Source: Methanobrevibacter_A acididurans
Lineage (GTDB): Archaea; Methanobacteriota; Methanobacteria; Methanobacteriales; Methanobacteriaceae
Direction of reading: 5' to 3'
DNA length: 64,000 nt
Assembly (NCBI RefSeq): GCF_046197875.1
Contig: NZ_CP166991.1
Coordinates: forward strand, 62,001 to 126,000
Of the stretch, positions 19,333 through 29,105 are shown piece after piece. Under the pieces are notes generated by a model. That model ran no database searches. It worked only from the letters and a program-made list of their open reading frames with translations, and was not told the DNA's origin. Each line of letters opens with the position of its first letter. Position 1 is the first letter of the stretch. The position numbers and the translations under genes were made by a program.

Positions 19333-19566
19333 TATATCACTAGATTATTATTATTAATAAAAAAATTATAATAATAATATTTTATTTTTAATTTATTTAA
19401 TAATTATCTAATTAAACCAAAAATTTTAAAAACTTTTATTAACTAAAAAAAATCAATTAATATTTTAAGTTTAAAAATAATGATAATTTATATTATAATC
19501 AAAAAAAAATATTTAAATTAATTATTAAAAAAATGAAAAAATTATATAATGGAGAGTGGATTAAAA

Positions 19567-20574
19567 ATGGCATTTAAAGATTTATTTAAATTTAAAAATG
19601 GTCAAACAACTTTCATGTTTGTAGGTGGAAAAGGAGGAGTTGGAAAAACTAGTGTTTCATGTTCAACAGCTTTATGGTTAGCTAAAAAAGGTAAAAATAC
19701 ATTATTAGTTTCAACAGATCCAGCACACTCCTTATCTGATTCTTTAGAAGTTAATATAGGGGCATATCCTGTAGAAGTAACAGAAAATTTACATGCAATT
19801 GAAATAGATCCAGACATGGCTATGGAACAAAAACAACAACAAATCAATAGTCAAAAAGCTAGAGCTACAGCAGATAAAATGGCAGGTTTAGATTTTTTAG
19901 GAGATCAAATGGATTTAGCATCTTCATCTCCTGGAGCTGATGAAGCAGCAGCATTTGAAGTTTTCATGGGACTTTTAACAAATAATGAATATGATATAGT
20001 AGTATTTGATACCGCACCAACTGGCCATACATTAAGATTATTATCCTTCCCAGAAGTTATGGACTCATGGGTAGGTAAATTATATAAAGCTAAAACTAAA
20101 TTAGGTGAAGCATCCTCAAAATTAAAAGGAATAATTCCTTTCATGGATCCAAATGATGATGTAGCATCAACTGCGGAATTAGAAGCAACAAAAAGACAAA
20201 TAAATGAAGCAAAAAAAGTATTATCTGATCCTGAAAGAACAACATTTAAAATGGTAGTAATTCCTGAAGAAATGAGTATTTATGAATCAGAAAGAGCTAT
20301 TGAAGCACTTCAAAAGTTTGATATAACAGTTGATGGAATAGTAGTTAATCAAGTAATGCCTGATATTACAGATTGTGATTTTTGTCATTCAAGACACACA
20401 CTACAACAAAAACGTTTAGCATTAATAAATCAAAAATTCAAAGAACAAGAAGTTACACAAATTCCTTTATTTAAAGATGAAGTTAAAGGAATTGATAAAC
20501 TTAATAATTTAGCTGAAATATTATATGAAGGTAAAATTAACGATGAAGTAAAAAGGGATGCAATACAGTTATAA
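19567..20574 (+). CDS. ArsA/Get3-family ATPase
   Basis: The 335-residue protein contains the deviant Walker A GGKGGVGKTSVS (residues about 20-28), the Switch I region STDPAHSLSDSL and the A-loop FDTAPTGHTLRLLSFPE. A CDFCHSRH motif near residue 270 provides the CxxC zinc site that holds Get3 dimers together. Archaeal members act as tail-anchored-protein targeting factors (Get3-like) rather than arsenite pumps, and no ars genes are nearby. The longest frame starts at 19549, but GGAGAGTGG then lies inside the gene. It is correctly spaced for the ATG at 19567 (MAFKDLFKF). Confidence 0.92.
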   Translation: MAFKDLFKFKNGQTTFMFVGGKGGVGKTSVSCSTALWLAKKGKNTLLVSTDPAHSLSDSLEVNIGAYPVEVTENLHAIEIDPDMAMEQKQQQINSQKARATADKMAGLDFLGDQMDLASSSPGADEAAAFEVFMGLLTNNEYDIVVFDTAPTGHTLRLLSFPEVMDSWVGKLYKAKTKLGEASSKLKGIIPFMDPNDDVASTAELEATKRQINEAKKVLSDPERTTFKMVVIPEEMSIYESERAIEALQKFDITVDGIVVNQVMPDITDCDFCHSRHTLQQKRLALINQKFKEQEVTQIPLFKDEVKGIDKLNNLAEILYEGKINDEVKRDAIQL

Positions 20575-20684
20575 AAATAATTAATTTTTATAATTTACTT
20601 TTTTTATAAATACAATACTTAGAAAGTGAAAATTTATCTTTCACATAAATATTTTTTTTATTATTATTCAATACATTTAATCTA

Positions 20685-21326
20685 TTATATAATCATAACA
20701 CACATATAAGTAAATTCACTATTTGCTATTTCTTTTAAATTAGATTTAACGATATGTTCTTCAGGATAACTAAGCCTTTCACATACAATTACTTCCCTAT
20801 TAGGATTAACATCATTATCTAAAAGAAATTGTGCCATATCCTTAACTTTACGTGAAGGTAATGCAATTGTTGTTTTACCATTATTTATATATTGTAAAAT
20901 ATCTTCAATATTTTCCCTACCATGGAATGTTATAATATTTGCTTCATCCCAATTAATATGATTTTTAGCTGCAGCTAACTGTAGAGAACTTATCCCTGGA
21001 ACAACATTTATATTATCAATATTAAATCCTTTTTCCCTACTTATTCTTTTTATAGGTTTAAGAACACCAGAAAATCCTGGATCTCCAGTTGATAATATAG
21101 TGACATTTTTACCTTTTTTAACCATTTCAATTGATTCTTCCAATTTTTTTGTCAAATCTTTAACATTAAATACTATATACTCATTTTTGTTTTCAAACAA
21201 ATCAAGTGCTCTTTGGCTGCCTATAGTTATATCTGAATTTTTAACAGTTTCTACTGCAATTTGAGTTAAATATTCTTTAGATCCAGGCCCTACACCTACT
21301 ATGTTTAATTTTCCCATAATAATCAT
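20685..21326 (-). CDS. cbiE: Cobalt-precorrin-7 (C5)-methyltransferase
   Basis: The 213-residue SAM-dependent tetrapyrrole methylase begins LNIVGVGPGSKEYLT. It has the GxGxxxL-type STGDPGFSGVL loop and the strand VVPGISSLQLAAAK. Length and the lack of a fused decarboxylase domain fit CbiE rather than CobL. It methylates C5 of the corrin ring in anaerobic cobamide synthesis. ATG at 21326 and ATG at 21317 are both possible starts, and neither has a strong Shine-Dalgarno site. It lies 11 bases after the HxlR regulator gene on the same strand, which may be chance or co-transcription. Confidence 0.88.
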   Translation of the reverse strand: MIIMGKLNIVGVGPGSKEYLTQIAVETVKNSDITIGSQRALDLFENKNEYIVFNVKDLTKKLEESIEMVKKGKNVTILSTGDPGFSGVLKPIKRISREKGFNIDNINVVPGISSLQLAAAKNHINWDEANIITFHGRENIEDILQYINNGKTTIALPSRKVKDMAQFLLDNDVNPNREVIVCERLSYPEEHIVKSNLKEIANSEFTYMCVMII

Positions 21327-21337
21327 TTCTTTTATTT

Positions 21338-21733
21338 TTATTCTTCAATATTTAAAGTTTTTTTAAAATTATTTTTTATATTTTTATTAAGTTCTACATT
21401 TTCATATTCTTCATAATCACATTTATCTAAAGTGAACATAGCTAATTCATATATTATTTTATTCATACTCCTTCCAAGATCTGTTAAATAATATTCGGTA
21501 GTGACTGGGCTTGTGCTTAAAACTTTTTTTCCAATAAGATTGTTTTCTTCCATAGTTTTCAAGCAATTTGACAGTACTTTATTACTTAATCCAGGTTTAT
21601 TTTCTAAAAATTCTTTAAAGTGTTTTTTCCCAAAGAATAGGTCTCTAATTATTTGTATTGTCCATTTTTTATTAATTAAGTCTAAAGCTTTATCTACAGG
21701 ACAACTTACTCCACAATTTTTTGTATTAGTCAT
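21338..21733 (-). CDS. HxlR-family winged-helix transcriptional regulator
   Basis: The 131-residue protein has the HxlR signature near the N-terminus: CPVDKALDLINKKWTIQIIRDLFFG followed by the recognition helix PGLSNKVLSNCLKTMEENNLI and the wing YYLTDLGRSM. It has Cys at positions 7 and 11 (NCGVSCPV). Some family members sense electrophiles or disulfide stress through such cysteines. AGGAG precedes the ATG. It is divergent from a flavin oxidase-like gene across a region rich in GTTAC/GTAAC repeats that may be its operator. Confidence 0.9.
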   Translation of the reverse strand: MTNTKNCGVSCPVDKALDLINKKWTIQIIRDLFFGKKHFKEFLENKPGLSNKVLSNCLKTMEENNLIGKKVLSTSPVTTEYYLTDLGRSMNKIIYELAMFTLDKCDYEEYENVELNKNIKNNFKKTLNIEE

Positions 21734-21837
21734 AAAAATTTTTCTCCTAATATATTTTAAAAATTTTAAGGATTTATTATAACTTATTATAATTTTGACT
21801 ATATAAAAAATTAATATTTTTTAATAAATCTTTTAAT

Positions 21838-21965
21838 AGTTACTAAATAGTTACAAGTAACTTTTTACTTATAACTATTTTAAAATAGTGGAGTGGATGG
21901 AATATAATGTAATTAACATTAATTATTTGTTACTTAAAGGTAACTTAGTTACTAAAAAGTTACAA
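21838..21965. promoter_or_regulatory. Cluster of GTTAC/GTAAC repeats, probable HxlR operator region
   Basis: The divergent intergenic region holds two near-identical elements reading AGTTACTAAAwAGTTACAA, at 21838-21856 and 21947-21965. They are 109 bases apart. The first runs into GTAAC (21857-21861), making a palindrome with arms AGTTAC and GTAACT. The second is preceded by GTTAC-6-GTAAC at 21929-21944. In total seven GTTAC or GTAAC pentamers lie within about 130 bases. Repeated dyads between a regulator and its divergent target are typical operator sites. Binding by this HxlR protein is inference. Confidence 0.6.
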
Positions 21966-22106
21966 AATCTTTATAATACTGGTTGTTAATAATACAAAAT
22001 GAAGTTAAACAGTTAACTTTGAAAACAACAATTTATTTAGAATTTTTTTACATATTACAGAATGATATGCAAAAAAAAGAATTTAATCATAAGGAGAAAA
22101 ATTTTC

Positions 22107-22511
22107 ATGAATGATGTAATAAACTTTTTAAAAGAAAACCCAATTCAATATGTAGCAACTGTAGGACTAGATGGGAATGCGAAAGTAAGACCTTTAATGT
22201 TCTACTTAGAATCTGACGGAAAATTATTTTTTTGCACCAATAATCAAAAGCCTGTATATAATGAATTAAAATCAAATTCAAATTTTGAGCTTGTTGTTGC
22301 AAATCCTGAATTCAAATGGTGTAGAATAAGTGGTCAAGCAGAGTTTGTAGATGATTTAAATATAAAACAAAAAATCATAGATTCAAACGAATTAGTAAAA
22401 ACACTTTATCAAACACCAGATAATCCAATATTTGTAGCATTTTATATTAAAAATGGAAAAGCAGTTATAAGAGATTTTTCAGGAGAACCTCCTAAAAAAT
22501 ATGATTTATAA
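22107..22511 (+). CDS. Pyridoxamine 5'-phosphate oxidase-fold flavin-binding protein
   Basis: The 134-residue protein begins with a helix (VINFLKENPIQYVATVGLDG). It continues with KVRPLMFYLESDGKLFFCTNNQKPVYNEL, the FMN-binding split-barrel core, and ends with a strand carrying RDFSGEPP. The family binds FMN or F420 and includes small reductases. The longest frame starts at 22062, but AAGGAG at 22091-22096 sits 10 bases before the ATG at 22107, so I use that. Control by the divergent HxlR regulator is likely from the repeats between them. Confidence 0.85.
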   Translation: MNDVINFLKENPIQYVATVGLDGNAKVRPLMFYLESDGKLFFCTNNQKPVYNELKSNSNFELVVANPEFKWCRISGQAEFVDDLNIKQKIIDSNELVKTLYQTPDNPIFVAFYIKNGKAVIRDFSGEPPKKYDL

Positions 22512-22588
22512 TTAAATAATAAATTTTTAGAATTTATTTTTTTATTTAAAAAAAGTGGAAAAAATTTTACTTTAATTTGTAAAATTTT

Positions 22589-24706
22589 TTATTTTCCATG
22601 ATTCAAATTTTTCAAAGAGTTTTCAGAATTCCTATATTTTAGTATTTCACTTTTAAGTACTTTATACACATTTTCAGCACTAATTAATGGTGTTGGTACA
22701 TCCCATTCTATTGGATGTAACATAAATGGTTTACTTTGTGTTCCACCTATGCCTCCATGACTTCCAACTAATTCTTCAAATGCACAAATTTCTTCAGTTT
22801 CAGGGTTATAAAAACTGTTTACTAAAATATCTGGAGTATATTTAAAACTATTACTTCTTCTTAAATGTTGTGGAGCATTTTCACCAAATACTTTTAATGG
22901 ATTTTCTCCTTCAATTTTATCTTCATTTAAATAGTAAACACCATTAGCACCAATAGCTATTGGACCGAATTCTTCAGAATCTACCATTATAAAACCTATA
23001 CCTTCTTGTTTAACAAGTCCAGGTATAAGATTTGGGAATAAATTTTTAATTTTTTCATAGGATAATCTTTCTTTAAATTGTGTTAAATAAACCATTGCTA
23101 AATTTCCTGAGGCTAATACTATAACTTCTGATTCTTCCGGTTTTTTATTTTCAGTCCGGAAAACTTTTTCATTAGTAACATACTCTAAAACATCTTCAGT
23201 TCTATCTGTAATGTTATCTATACCATTTTTAATAGAATCTCTTGCACCTTTTAATGGTGAAAACATTTTTGAATAGTTCTCATTAGAATCCATATTACTA
23301 TATAAATTCATATCTTCAGGCAATAAACTTCTTACATAATTTTCAAAACTAATTCCATATCTTTGTTTAAATGTAGCACCATTTCCTTGCCCATGATCAG
23401 ATTGTATTACAAATTTATATGGTCTATCTGCATATTCACTTGCTTTTTCTAAACGATTAAACTGTTTATCTAATTGTTTTAAACATTTGAATGAATCATT
23501 ATCTCTTATTCCTGTATGATGTGCTATCTCATCATACCCTAAATATGTTGCATAAGTAATGTCAATATCTCCTACTAACATGTCTCCCATAATTGTTTCA
23601 GTGGTAATTTCTCTCATAAGAACATTAGCACCTGCTCTTGTAGGTATAAATGCTAAACCTCTTCTAATACGAGGTTGAACATTTCTTAACCAATGAGTTA
23701 TTTGGGAGATTATTTCTAATATCATTTCCCAAAAGAATAATATAATTATACTTGGAAATCTATTAGGATTTGCGAAGAGGTAATACCAAGTTGTGTTATA
23801 AAATTTTTTAAGATTTTTTATTTTACTAAAGGTTAATATTACATCATCAGTATCTCCTGAAAATAAGTTGGAACGGCTTGCACCATCATCTACTAGTAAA
23901 CCATTCCCATCGGATATTCTTTTTTCTATCATTGGAGCATCTGAAAATCCTGTAGATGTTACAATTTGATTATTATGTTCTTTTTCAACCCATCTAAATG
24001 CTGTAATATTTTCATTGTTTCCGTGTAAGATACCTGCCTGACTAGCACCTGTTTGGCTTGAAAGATCAGTTTCCCATTCTGTAACAGCATGACTTCCTCT
24101 TTTTACCCAATTAGATAATGTTGGCATATATCCTTTTTTCATAGCTTCTTCAAAAATTTCTTTTGCTAATCCATCAATTTCTAAAATTATTATCCCCGGA
24201 TATTTTTTTGTTGTAGGATGTCGTTTTTTAATTAAATCTCTAGTTACAGTTCTATAATATGAACTTTCACTATCTAATGTAAGGACTGCTGATAAAATTG
24301 TTGTTATTAATGCCATTCCTAAAGGAGCTAAAATAAGTGCAGGACCATCAATAGTTAGTCCTGGAGTAAATAAACTTAAAATATAAATTAATAATCCATC
24401 CATTATTAAGGTTCCTATTCCAATTGTATATACTAAGAAAGGTAAGAAAAGTCTTGTTAGTAATGGCCAAATTAATGCATTGATAATTGCTAATGCTATT
24501 ACTGCAACTACTGCAGTTTCCCAACTTGTTACAACCAATCCTACATTTGCATTTGCTATTAATAAGAACCCTATAATTTCTCCAATTAAAACTACAATTG
24601 ACCTTCCGATTTTTGATGAAGTACTTACTTTTTCAGGTTCTACTGGTTCGTTTGTTATGTAATCAGTTGTTTCTTTTATTTTTGGTCTAATATCTTTAGA
24701 ATCCAT
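22589..24706 (-). CDS. Membrane-anchored alkaline-phosphatase-superfamily protein with N-terminal 4TM (holin-like) domain
   Basis: The 705-residue protein has four hydrophobic segments at about residues 30-150 (IVVLIGEIIGFLLIANANVG, AVVAVIALAIINALIWPLL and two more). These resemble the four-TM domain often labelled 'phage holin family'. A large domain follows with alkaline phosphatase superfamily motifs: IIILEIDGLAKEIFEEAM, a Thr/Ser nucleophile region in SSQTGASQAGILHG, VIQSDHGQGNGATF and VGSHGGIGGTQSKPFMLHP. The domain probably faces outside and may act on lipid or polymer phosphodiesters. The longest frame begins at a TTG (24715), and I prefer the ATG at 24706. A metallophosphoesterase gene lies directly upstream on the same strand. 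Confidence 0.8.
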   Translation of the reverse strand: MDSKDIRPKIKETTDYITNEPVEPEKVSTSSKIGRSIVVLIGEIIGFLLIANANVGLVVTSWETAVVAVIALAIINALIWPLLTRLFLPFLVYTIGIGTLIMDGLLIYILSLFTPGLTIDGPALILAPLGMALITTILSAVLTLDSESSYYRTVTRDLIKKRHPTTKKYPGIIILEIDGLAKEIFEEAMKKGYMPTLSNWVKRGSHAVTEWETDLSSQTGASQAGILHGNNENITAFRWVEKEHNNQIVTSTGFSDAPMIEKRISDGNGLLVDDGASRSNLFSGDTDDVILTFSKIKNLKKFYNTTWYYLFANPNRFPSIIILFFWEMILEIISQITHWLRNVQPRIRRGLAFIPTRAGANVLMREITTETIMGDMLVGDIDITYATYLGYDEIAHHTGIRDNDSFKCLKQLDKQFNRLEKASEYADRPYKFVIQSDHGQGNGATFKQRYGISFENYVRSLLPEDMNLYSNMDSNENYSKMFSPLKGARDSIKNGIDNITDRTEDVLEYVTNEKVFRTENKKPEESEVIVLASGNLAMVYLTQFKERLSYEKIKNLFPNLIPGLVKQEGIGFIMVDSEEFGPIAIGANGVYYLNEDKIEGENPLKVFGENAPQHLRRSNSFKYTPDILVNSFYNPETEEICAFEELVGSHGGIGGTQSKPFMLHPIEWDVPTPLISAENVYKVLKSEILKYRNSENSLKNLNHGK

Positions 24707-24744
24707 TTTAATCAATTTTTTGTGTTATTTTTTAATTAAAATTA

Positions 24745-25770
24745 TTATTCACGCTTCAATAATTTATTTAAACCTTTTTCAAATTTTTCATAGGTTTCTG
24801 AATTTTTATACATTGATTCTATATTCTCTAAACTTAATGCAAGGATGTTTTCATTTGTTTGCCCTTTATTTTCATCTTCTTCTAATGATTCTTTTTCACG
24901 TATTTTTTCCTGAACAATAGGACTTTTTAAATGGAAAATAGTTATCTCCGGTGGGCAATTAAGTCTAAACCAAAAAATATTAGTACCTAGTCCTCGACTT
25001 GTGTATTGAATCATATTGCCTACTTTATATTTTCCTACAGGATATTTTCTAGAGTAAGAACCTCTAAAAAGTGTAGTATTTATCCCAGGTATAATAAATT
25101 GTCCTCCATGTGAATGTCCAGATATTTGTAGACTAAATTTTCTACTAAGTGAACTTAAATCTGCAAAATCAGGTTCATGGGCAAGTAAAATAGCAGCACT
25201 TTCATCAGGAATTTTAGTTAAAACTTTTCCAAGATTATCTTCACCAACCATCATACTATCCACACCTGCAACATATAATTCATGTCCTTCTTTATTTAAC
25301 ACAAAAACATCATTGCTAATATTGTGAATATTTGCATTTTTCAATACTTTTTTAATGATTTTAGGACTTAACCAATGGTCATGATTTCCAAGTACTGCTA
25401 ATGAAACATCCTTTGGTTTTAACTTTTTTAAGGAATCTTCTAAATCATCTTTAACATCATCTATATTATAAGATACATAGTCTCCAGTTAAAGTTACCAT
25501 ATCAGGTTTATGGGAATTTACAATACCAACTACACCATCTAAATATTCTGGTGTCATCCATTGTCCAAGGTGAATATCACATAAATTAATTATTTTATAA
25601 TTGTGAAAAATAGGATCTAAATTTTTTATTTCTATATCAATGTTTATAACTTCAAAATCTTCAGGATTAAAAGTGATATTTTTCACTTTTTCCCTTGTAA
25701 CAGTCATAACTTCTTGAATAGTTTGTTTAGCTTCAAAAGCTGCTGGTTTTTTTTCACTCAATAAAATCAC
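24745..25770 (-). CDS. Calcineurin-like metallophosphoesterase
   Basis: The 341-residue protein has the full metal-binding set of the family: IINLCDIHLGQW, VTLTGDYVSYN, LGNHDHWL, LLAHEPDF and ISGHSHGGQFIIPG. This order and the YTSRGLGTN strand match YaeI-like phosphodiesterases, some of which act on lipid-linked substrates. The C-terminal 60 residues are charged and probably helical. The first in-frame start is GTG at 25770. A TTG at 25761 also fits. It is transcribed just ahead of the membrane phosphatase gene with a 38-base gap, so the two may work together. Confidence 0.88.
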   Translation of the reverse strand: MILLSEKKPAAFEAKQTIQEVMTVTREKVKNITFNPEDFEVINIDIEIKNLDPIFHNYKIINLCDIHLGQWMTPEYLDGVVGIVNSHKPDMVTLTGDYVSYNIDDVKDDLEDSLKKLKPKDVSLAVLGNHDHWLSPKIIKKVLKNANIHNISNDVFVLNKEGHELYVAGVDSMMVGEDNLGKVLTKIPDESAAILLAHEPDFADLSSLSRKFSLQISGHSHGGQFIIPGINTTLFRGSYSRKYPVGKYKVGNMIQYTSRGLGTNIFWFRLNCPPEITIFHLKSPIVQEKIREKESLEEDENKGQTNENILALSLENIESMYKNSETYEKFEKGLNKLLKRE

Positions 25771-25864
25771 TATATATTAATTACTTGTAATTATTTTATT
25801 GTTTTGAAATAATTTATACTTTTTTCTATAATTTCATATATTAAAAAATAGAAATAGAATACTC

Positions 25865-27061
25865 ATGTTAGTTAATGCGGATTTACATATCCATAGTTGT
25901 TTTTCTATGGCAACATCTAAAGATATGTTAATTAATAATATTGCTCCTAAAAGTAAAGAAAAAGGTTTAAATCTTGTTGGTACTGGAGATGCTTTTCATC
26001 CTGGATGGTTAAATATAATTGAAGAAAGTACTGAGTATAAAGGTGATGGGGTTTATTCAAAAGATGATTGTGACTTTATTTTAACTACTGAAGTTGAGGG
26101 GAAAAGTCGAATTCATCATTTAATTTTCATACCTACAATTGAAATTGCTCGTGAATTATCTGATAAATTAGTTTCAAAAAATAAAAATTCAGATGGTAGA
26201 CCAAGAACCAAAATGGATGGTGCTGAAATATTAGAAATGGTTAAAGAGTATGATTGTATGATTGGTCCTGCTCATGCTTTCACTCCTTGGACGGGAATGT
26301 ATAAATCGTTTGATAGTATTTATGATTGTTATGATAAAAAGCCTGATTTTATTGAACTAGGTTTATCTGCTGATACTAATATGGCAGATACAGTAAGTGA
26401 ACTTCAAGACTTTGTATTTCTTTCAAATTCTGATGCTCATTCTCCATGGCCTCATCGTTTAGGTAGGGAATTTAATCAAATTGAAATGGATGATATATCA
26501 TATTCTTCTCTAAAAAAAGCTATAAAAAATAAAAAAGTTACTAAAAATTATGGTTTATACCCTAATTTAGGAAAATACCATATGACTGCATGTACTAAAT
26601 GTCATAAATTAATTGATCCAGAATTAGCTAAAGAGGATAAGATGAAGTGTACTTGTGGAGGTAAAATTAAAAAAGGGGTTGATTATAGAATAAATGAGAT
26701 TTCATCTTGGAAAGAACCTCATCATCCAGAACATCGTCCAGATTATGTTCATTTAATGCCTATGGCTGAAATTATTAGTACAATTTATGATAAAGGAGTT
26801 ACTACAAAATTTGTTCAAGGTAAATGGCAAAAATTAGTTGATGCTTTTGGTCCAGAAATCACAATTTTAATTAATACACCTATTGAAGAGATTGAAAAAA
26901 TTGATTTAGAAACTTCTAAAGCTATTGAAGCTTTTAGAAATGGAACTGTTAATGTTATTCCTGGAGGTGGGGGTAAATATGGTGAAATTTCTTTTGATGA
27001 AAAATTAATACCTAGAGAAACAGAATCTATTGATAATAGACTTACTCTAGATAATTTTTAA
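25865..27061 (+). CDS. Endonuclease Q (EndoQ), PHP-domain DNA repair endonuclease
   Basis: The 398-residue protein opens with NADLHIHSCFSMATSKDM, the metal-binding HxH of PHP domains. It continues with GTGDAFHPGW, IGPAHAFTPWTGMY and FLSNSDAHSPWPHRLG. A zinc finger follows (CTKCHKLI and CTCGGKI), then the helical C-terminal domain. This layout is that of archaeal EndoQ, which cuts 5' of deoxyuridine, deoxyinosine and abasic sites. The ATG at 25865 has no clear Shine-Dalgarno site. Confidence 0.92.
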   Translation: MLVNADLHIHSCFSMATSKDMLINNIAPKSKEKGLNLVGTGDAFHPGWLNIIEESTEYKGDGVYSKDDCDFILTTEVEGKSRIHHLIFIPTIEIARELSDKLVSKNKNSDGRPRTKMDGAEILEMVKEYDCMIGPAHAFTPWTGMYKSFDSIYDCYDKKPDFIELGLSADTNMADTVSELQDFVFLSNSDAHSPWPHRLGREFNQIEMDDISYSSLKKAIKNKKVTKNYGLYPNLGKYHMTACTKCHKLIDPELAKEDKMKCTCGGKIKKGVDYRINEISSWKEPHHPEHRPDYVHLMPMAEIISTIYDKGVTTKFVQGKWQKLVDAFGPEITILINTPIEEIEKIDLETSKAIEAFRNGTVNVIPGGGGKYGEISFDEKLIPRETESIDNRLTLDNF

Positions 27062-27071
27062 TTCCTTTTTT

Positions 27072-29105
27072 TTAATTTATTGTGATATTTTTTTGTTTGA
27101 ATTTAGAAGCTCTTAATGAATTTCCTACTGCAATTAATGTTAATCCCATATCACCTATTAATACTGCTTCCCATAATTCAACATAACCACAAATTCCTAA
27201 AATGATTAATAATCCTTTAACTGTTAATGTTAATATGATGTTTTCTTTAACAATGTTCATGGTTTTTTTAGCTAAATTTATAATATAATCTATTTTACTT
27301 ATATCATCATTTATAAGAATAATATCTCCAGTTTCTATTGCTGCATCTGCTCCTTCCATTCCCATTGCTATTCCTACATTGGCTCTTGCAAGTGAAGGTG
27401 TATCATTTACTCCATCTCCTACCATTGCAACATTACTGTATTCTTTTATCATTTCTTCTGTAATATTCACCTTATCTTCTGGTAGGAGATTACTGTAATA
27501 TTTATCTAATCCAGTTAAAGATGCTACATTTGCTGCAATTTCATTATTATCTCCTGTTAGCATTATTGTTTTAATGTTTTTATTTTGTAGTTGTTTAATT
27601 GTATTTGGGGTTTTTTCTCTGATTTTATCTGCTAAGCTTATGATTCCAAGGATTTCTTTTTCATTACTTAATATTATGCTTGTTTTGTTAATATTTGGAT
27701 TTTTATTTTGTAAGGTTTGAATTTTTTTGTTAAATTCTGGATTGAATTGGAATAATTCTTTTTTACCTATATAATATTTAGTATTATTTATTGTGCCTTC
27801 TAATCCTTGTCCAGATATTGATTTGAAGTTTTCTACATTTTCTAAATTTATATTATTTTTTGATTTATATTCATTAAATGCTTTAGCAATAGGGTGTTTA
27901 GATTTATTTTCTAAACTACAGGCTATATTTATTATTTTGTCTTTTTTAAATTGGGGTGCAGTGATTATTGATTTTATTTCTAGTTTTCCTTCTGTTAATG
28001 TTCCGGTTTTATCGAATAATATTGCTTTTATATTATTTAATTCTTCAATATATTCTCCCCCTTTTATTATAATCCCATTTTTAGTTCCTGCAGTTAAAGC
28101 TGAAACCATTGAAAGTGGTGTTGAAATTACTAATGCACATGGACAAGAGATCACTAATAAAACTAATGCTCTATATATCCAAGTATTAAATGTTTGTTGG
28201 AAAATTAATGGGGGGACAATTGCTACAATTACTGCTAATAATACTATGGTAGGTGTATAATATTTTGCGAATTTATCAATAAATAAGTCGATATGTGCTT
28301 TTTTTTCTTCGGATTCTTTGATTAAATCTATTATTTTAGCGAATATTGTATTATTTGATGATTTAGTTACTTTTATTTCAATGTATCCTTCTTCATTTAT
28401 TGTGGAGGAGTATACTTCGTCTCCTATTTTTTTATTTATTGCTAAACTTTCTCCTGTAATTGATGATTGATTTACAGATGTGTTTCCATTTATTATTATA
28501 CCATCAACAGGAATTTTGTCTCCAGGTTTTACAATTACTATATCATCTATTTCGACTTGGTCAATGTTTATTTCTATTTCTTTTCCATTTTTTTTAATGG
28601 TTGCTTTATCTGGACTTAATTTTATTAAGTTGCTTATTGATTTTTTTGATTTATCTATTGATAAATCTTCTATGAATTCTGCTATGAAAAATAATAATAT
28701 TAATATGGATCCTTCTAATCCATCTCCTAATAAAAATGCTCCTATTGTTGCAATTGTTACTAGTAATTCTATTTTTATTTCTTTGTTTAGTAATGATTTT
28801 ATTCCATGTGTTATGATTTCTTTTCCAACTATTATGACTTCTATTAATAATATTATTTGTGATATTAAGTTTGAGGATATTGGTCCTATTTGGAATGTTG
28901 TAAATTTATTAATATATATTCCTATTAAAAAAATTATTGATCCTATAAGTATTGTATAAATTGATTTTTTGTAACTTTCAGGTTCTTCTTCTATATTTTC
29001 TAGTATTCCTTTTTCACATGAGCATTCGGTATGTTCATGGTTGTGTGTACATGATTTGCTATGAGTGTGTTCACTGTTTTCATGTTCATGATGGTTATTT
29101 CTCAT
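27072..29105 (-). CDS. Heavy-metal-translocating P1B-type ATPase (Zn/Cd/Co type)
   Basis: The 677-residue pump has a His- and Cys-rich N-terminus (many HEH/HTH and CSCE) in place of a ferredoxin-like HMA domain. Transmembrane pairs follow, then the actuator loop SSITGESLAINK. The metal site in the membrane is SCPCALVISTPLS, the phosphorylation site LFDKTGTLTEGK, and the hinge VAMVGDGVNDTPSLARA. A CPC motif with a His-rich tail fits zinc, cadmium or lead export. The gene overlaps the upstream ArsR-type repressor gene by 11 bases, so pump and regulator form one operon. Confidence 0.94.
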   Translation of the reverse strand: MRNNHHEHENSEHTHSKSCTHNHEHTECSCEKGILENIEEEPESYKKSIYTILIGSIIFLIGIYINKFTTFQIGPISSNLISQIILLIEVIIVGKEIITHGIKSLLNKEIKIELLVTIATIGAFLLGDGLEGSILILLFFIAEFIEDLSIDKSKKSISNLIKLSPDKATIKKNGKEIEINIDQVEIDDIVIVKPGDKIPVDGIIINGNTSVNQSSITGESLAINKKIGDEVYSSTINEEGYIEIKVTKSSNNTIFAKIIDLIKESEEKKAHIDLFIDKFAKYYTPTIVLLAVIVAIVPPLIFQQTFNTWIYRALVLLVISCPCALVISTPLSMVSALTAGTKNGIIIKGGEYIEELNNIKAILFDKTGTLTEGKLEIKSIITAPQFKKDKIINIACSLENKSKHPIAKAFNEYKSKNNINLENVENFKSISGQGLEGTINNTKYYIGKKELFQFNPEFNKKIQTLQNKNPNINKTSIILSNEKEILGIISLADKIREKTPNTIKQLQNKNIKTIMLTGDNNEIAANVASLTGLDKYYSNLLPEDKVNITEEMIKEYSNVAMVGDGVNDTPSLARANVGIAMGMEGADAAIETGDIILINDDISKIDYIINLAKKTMNIVKENIILTLTVKGLLIILGICGYVELWEAVLIGDMGLTLIAVGNSLRASKFKQKNITIN

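Noticed and set aside
19549..19566. Upstream ATG for the ArsA-like gene
   Set aside because: It would place the GGAGAGTGG ribosome site inside the coding region, and the ATG at 19567 is correctly spaced.
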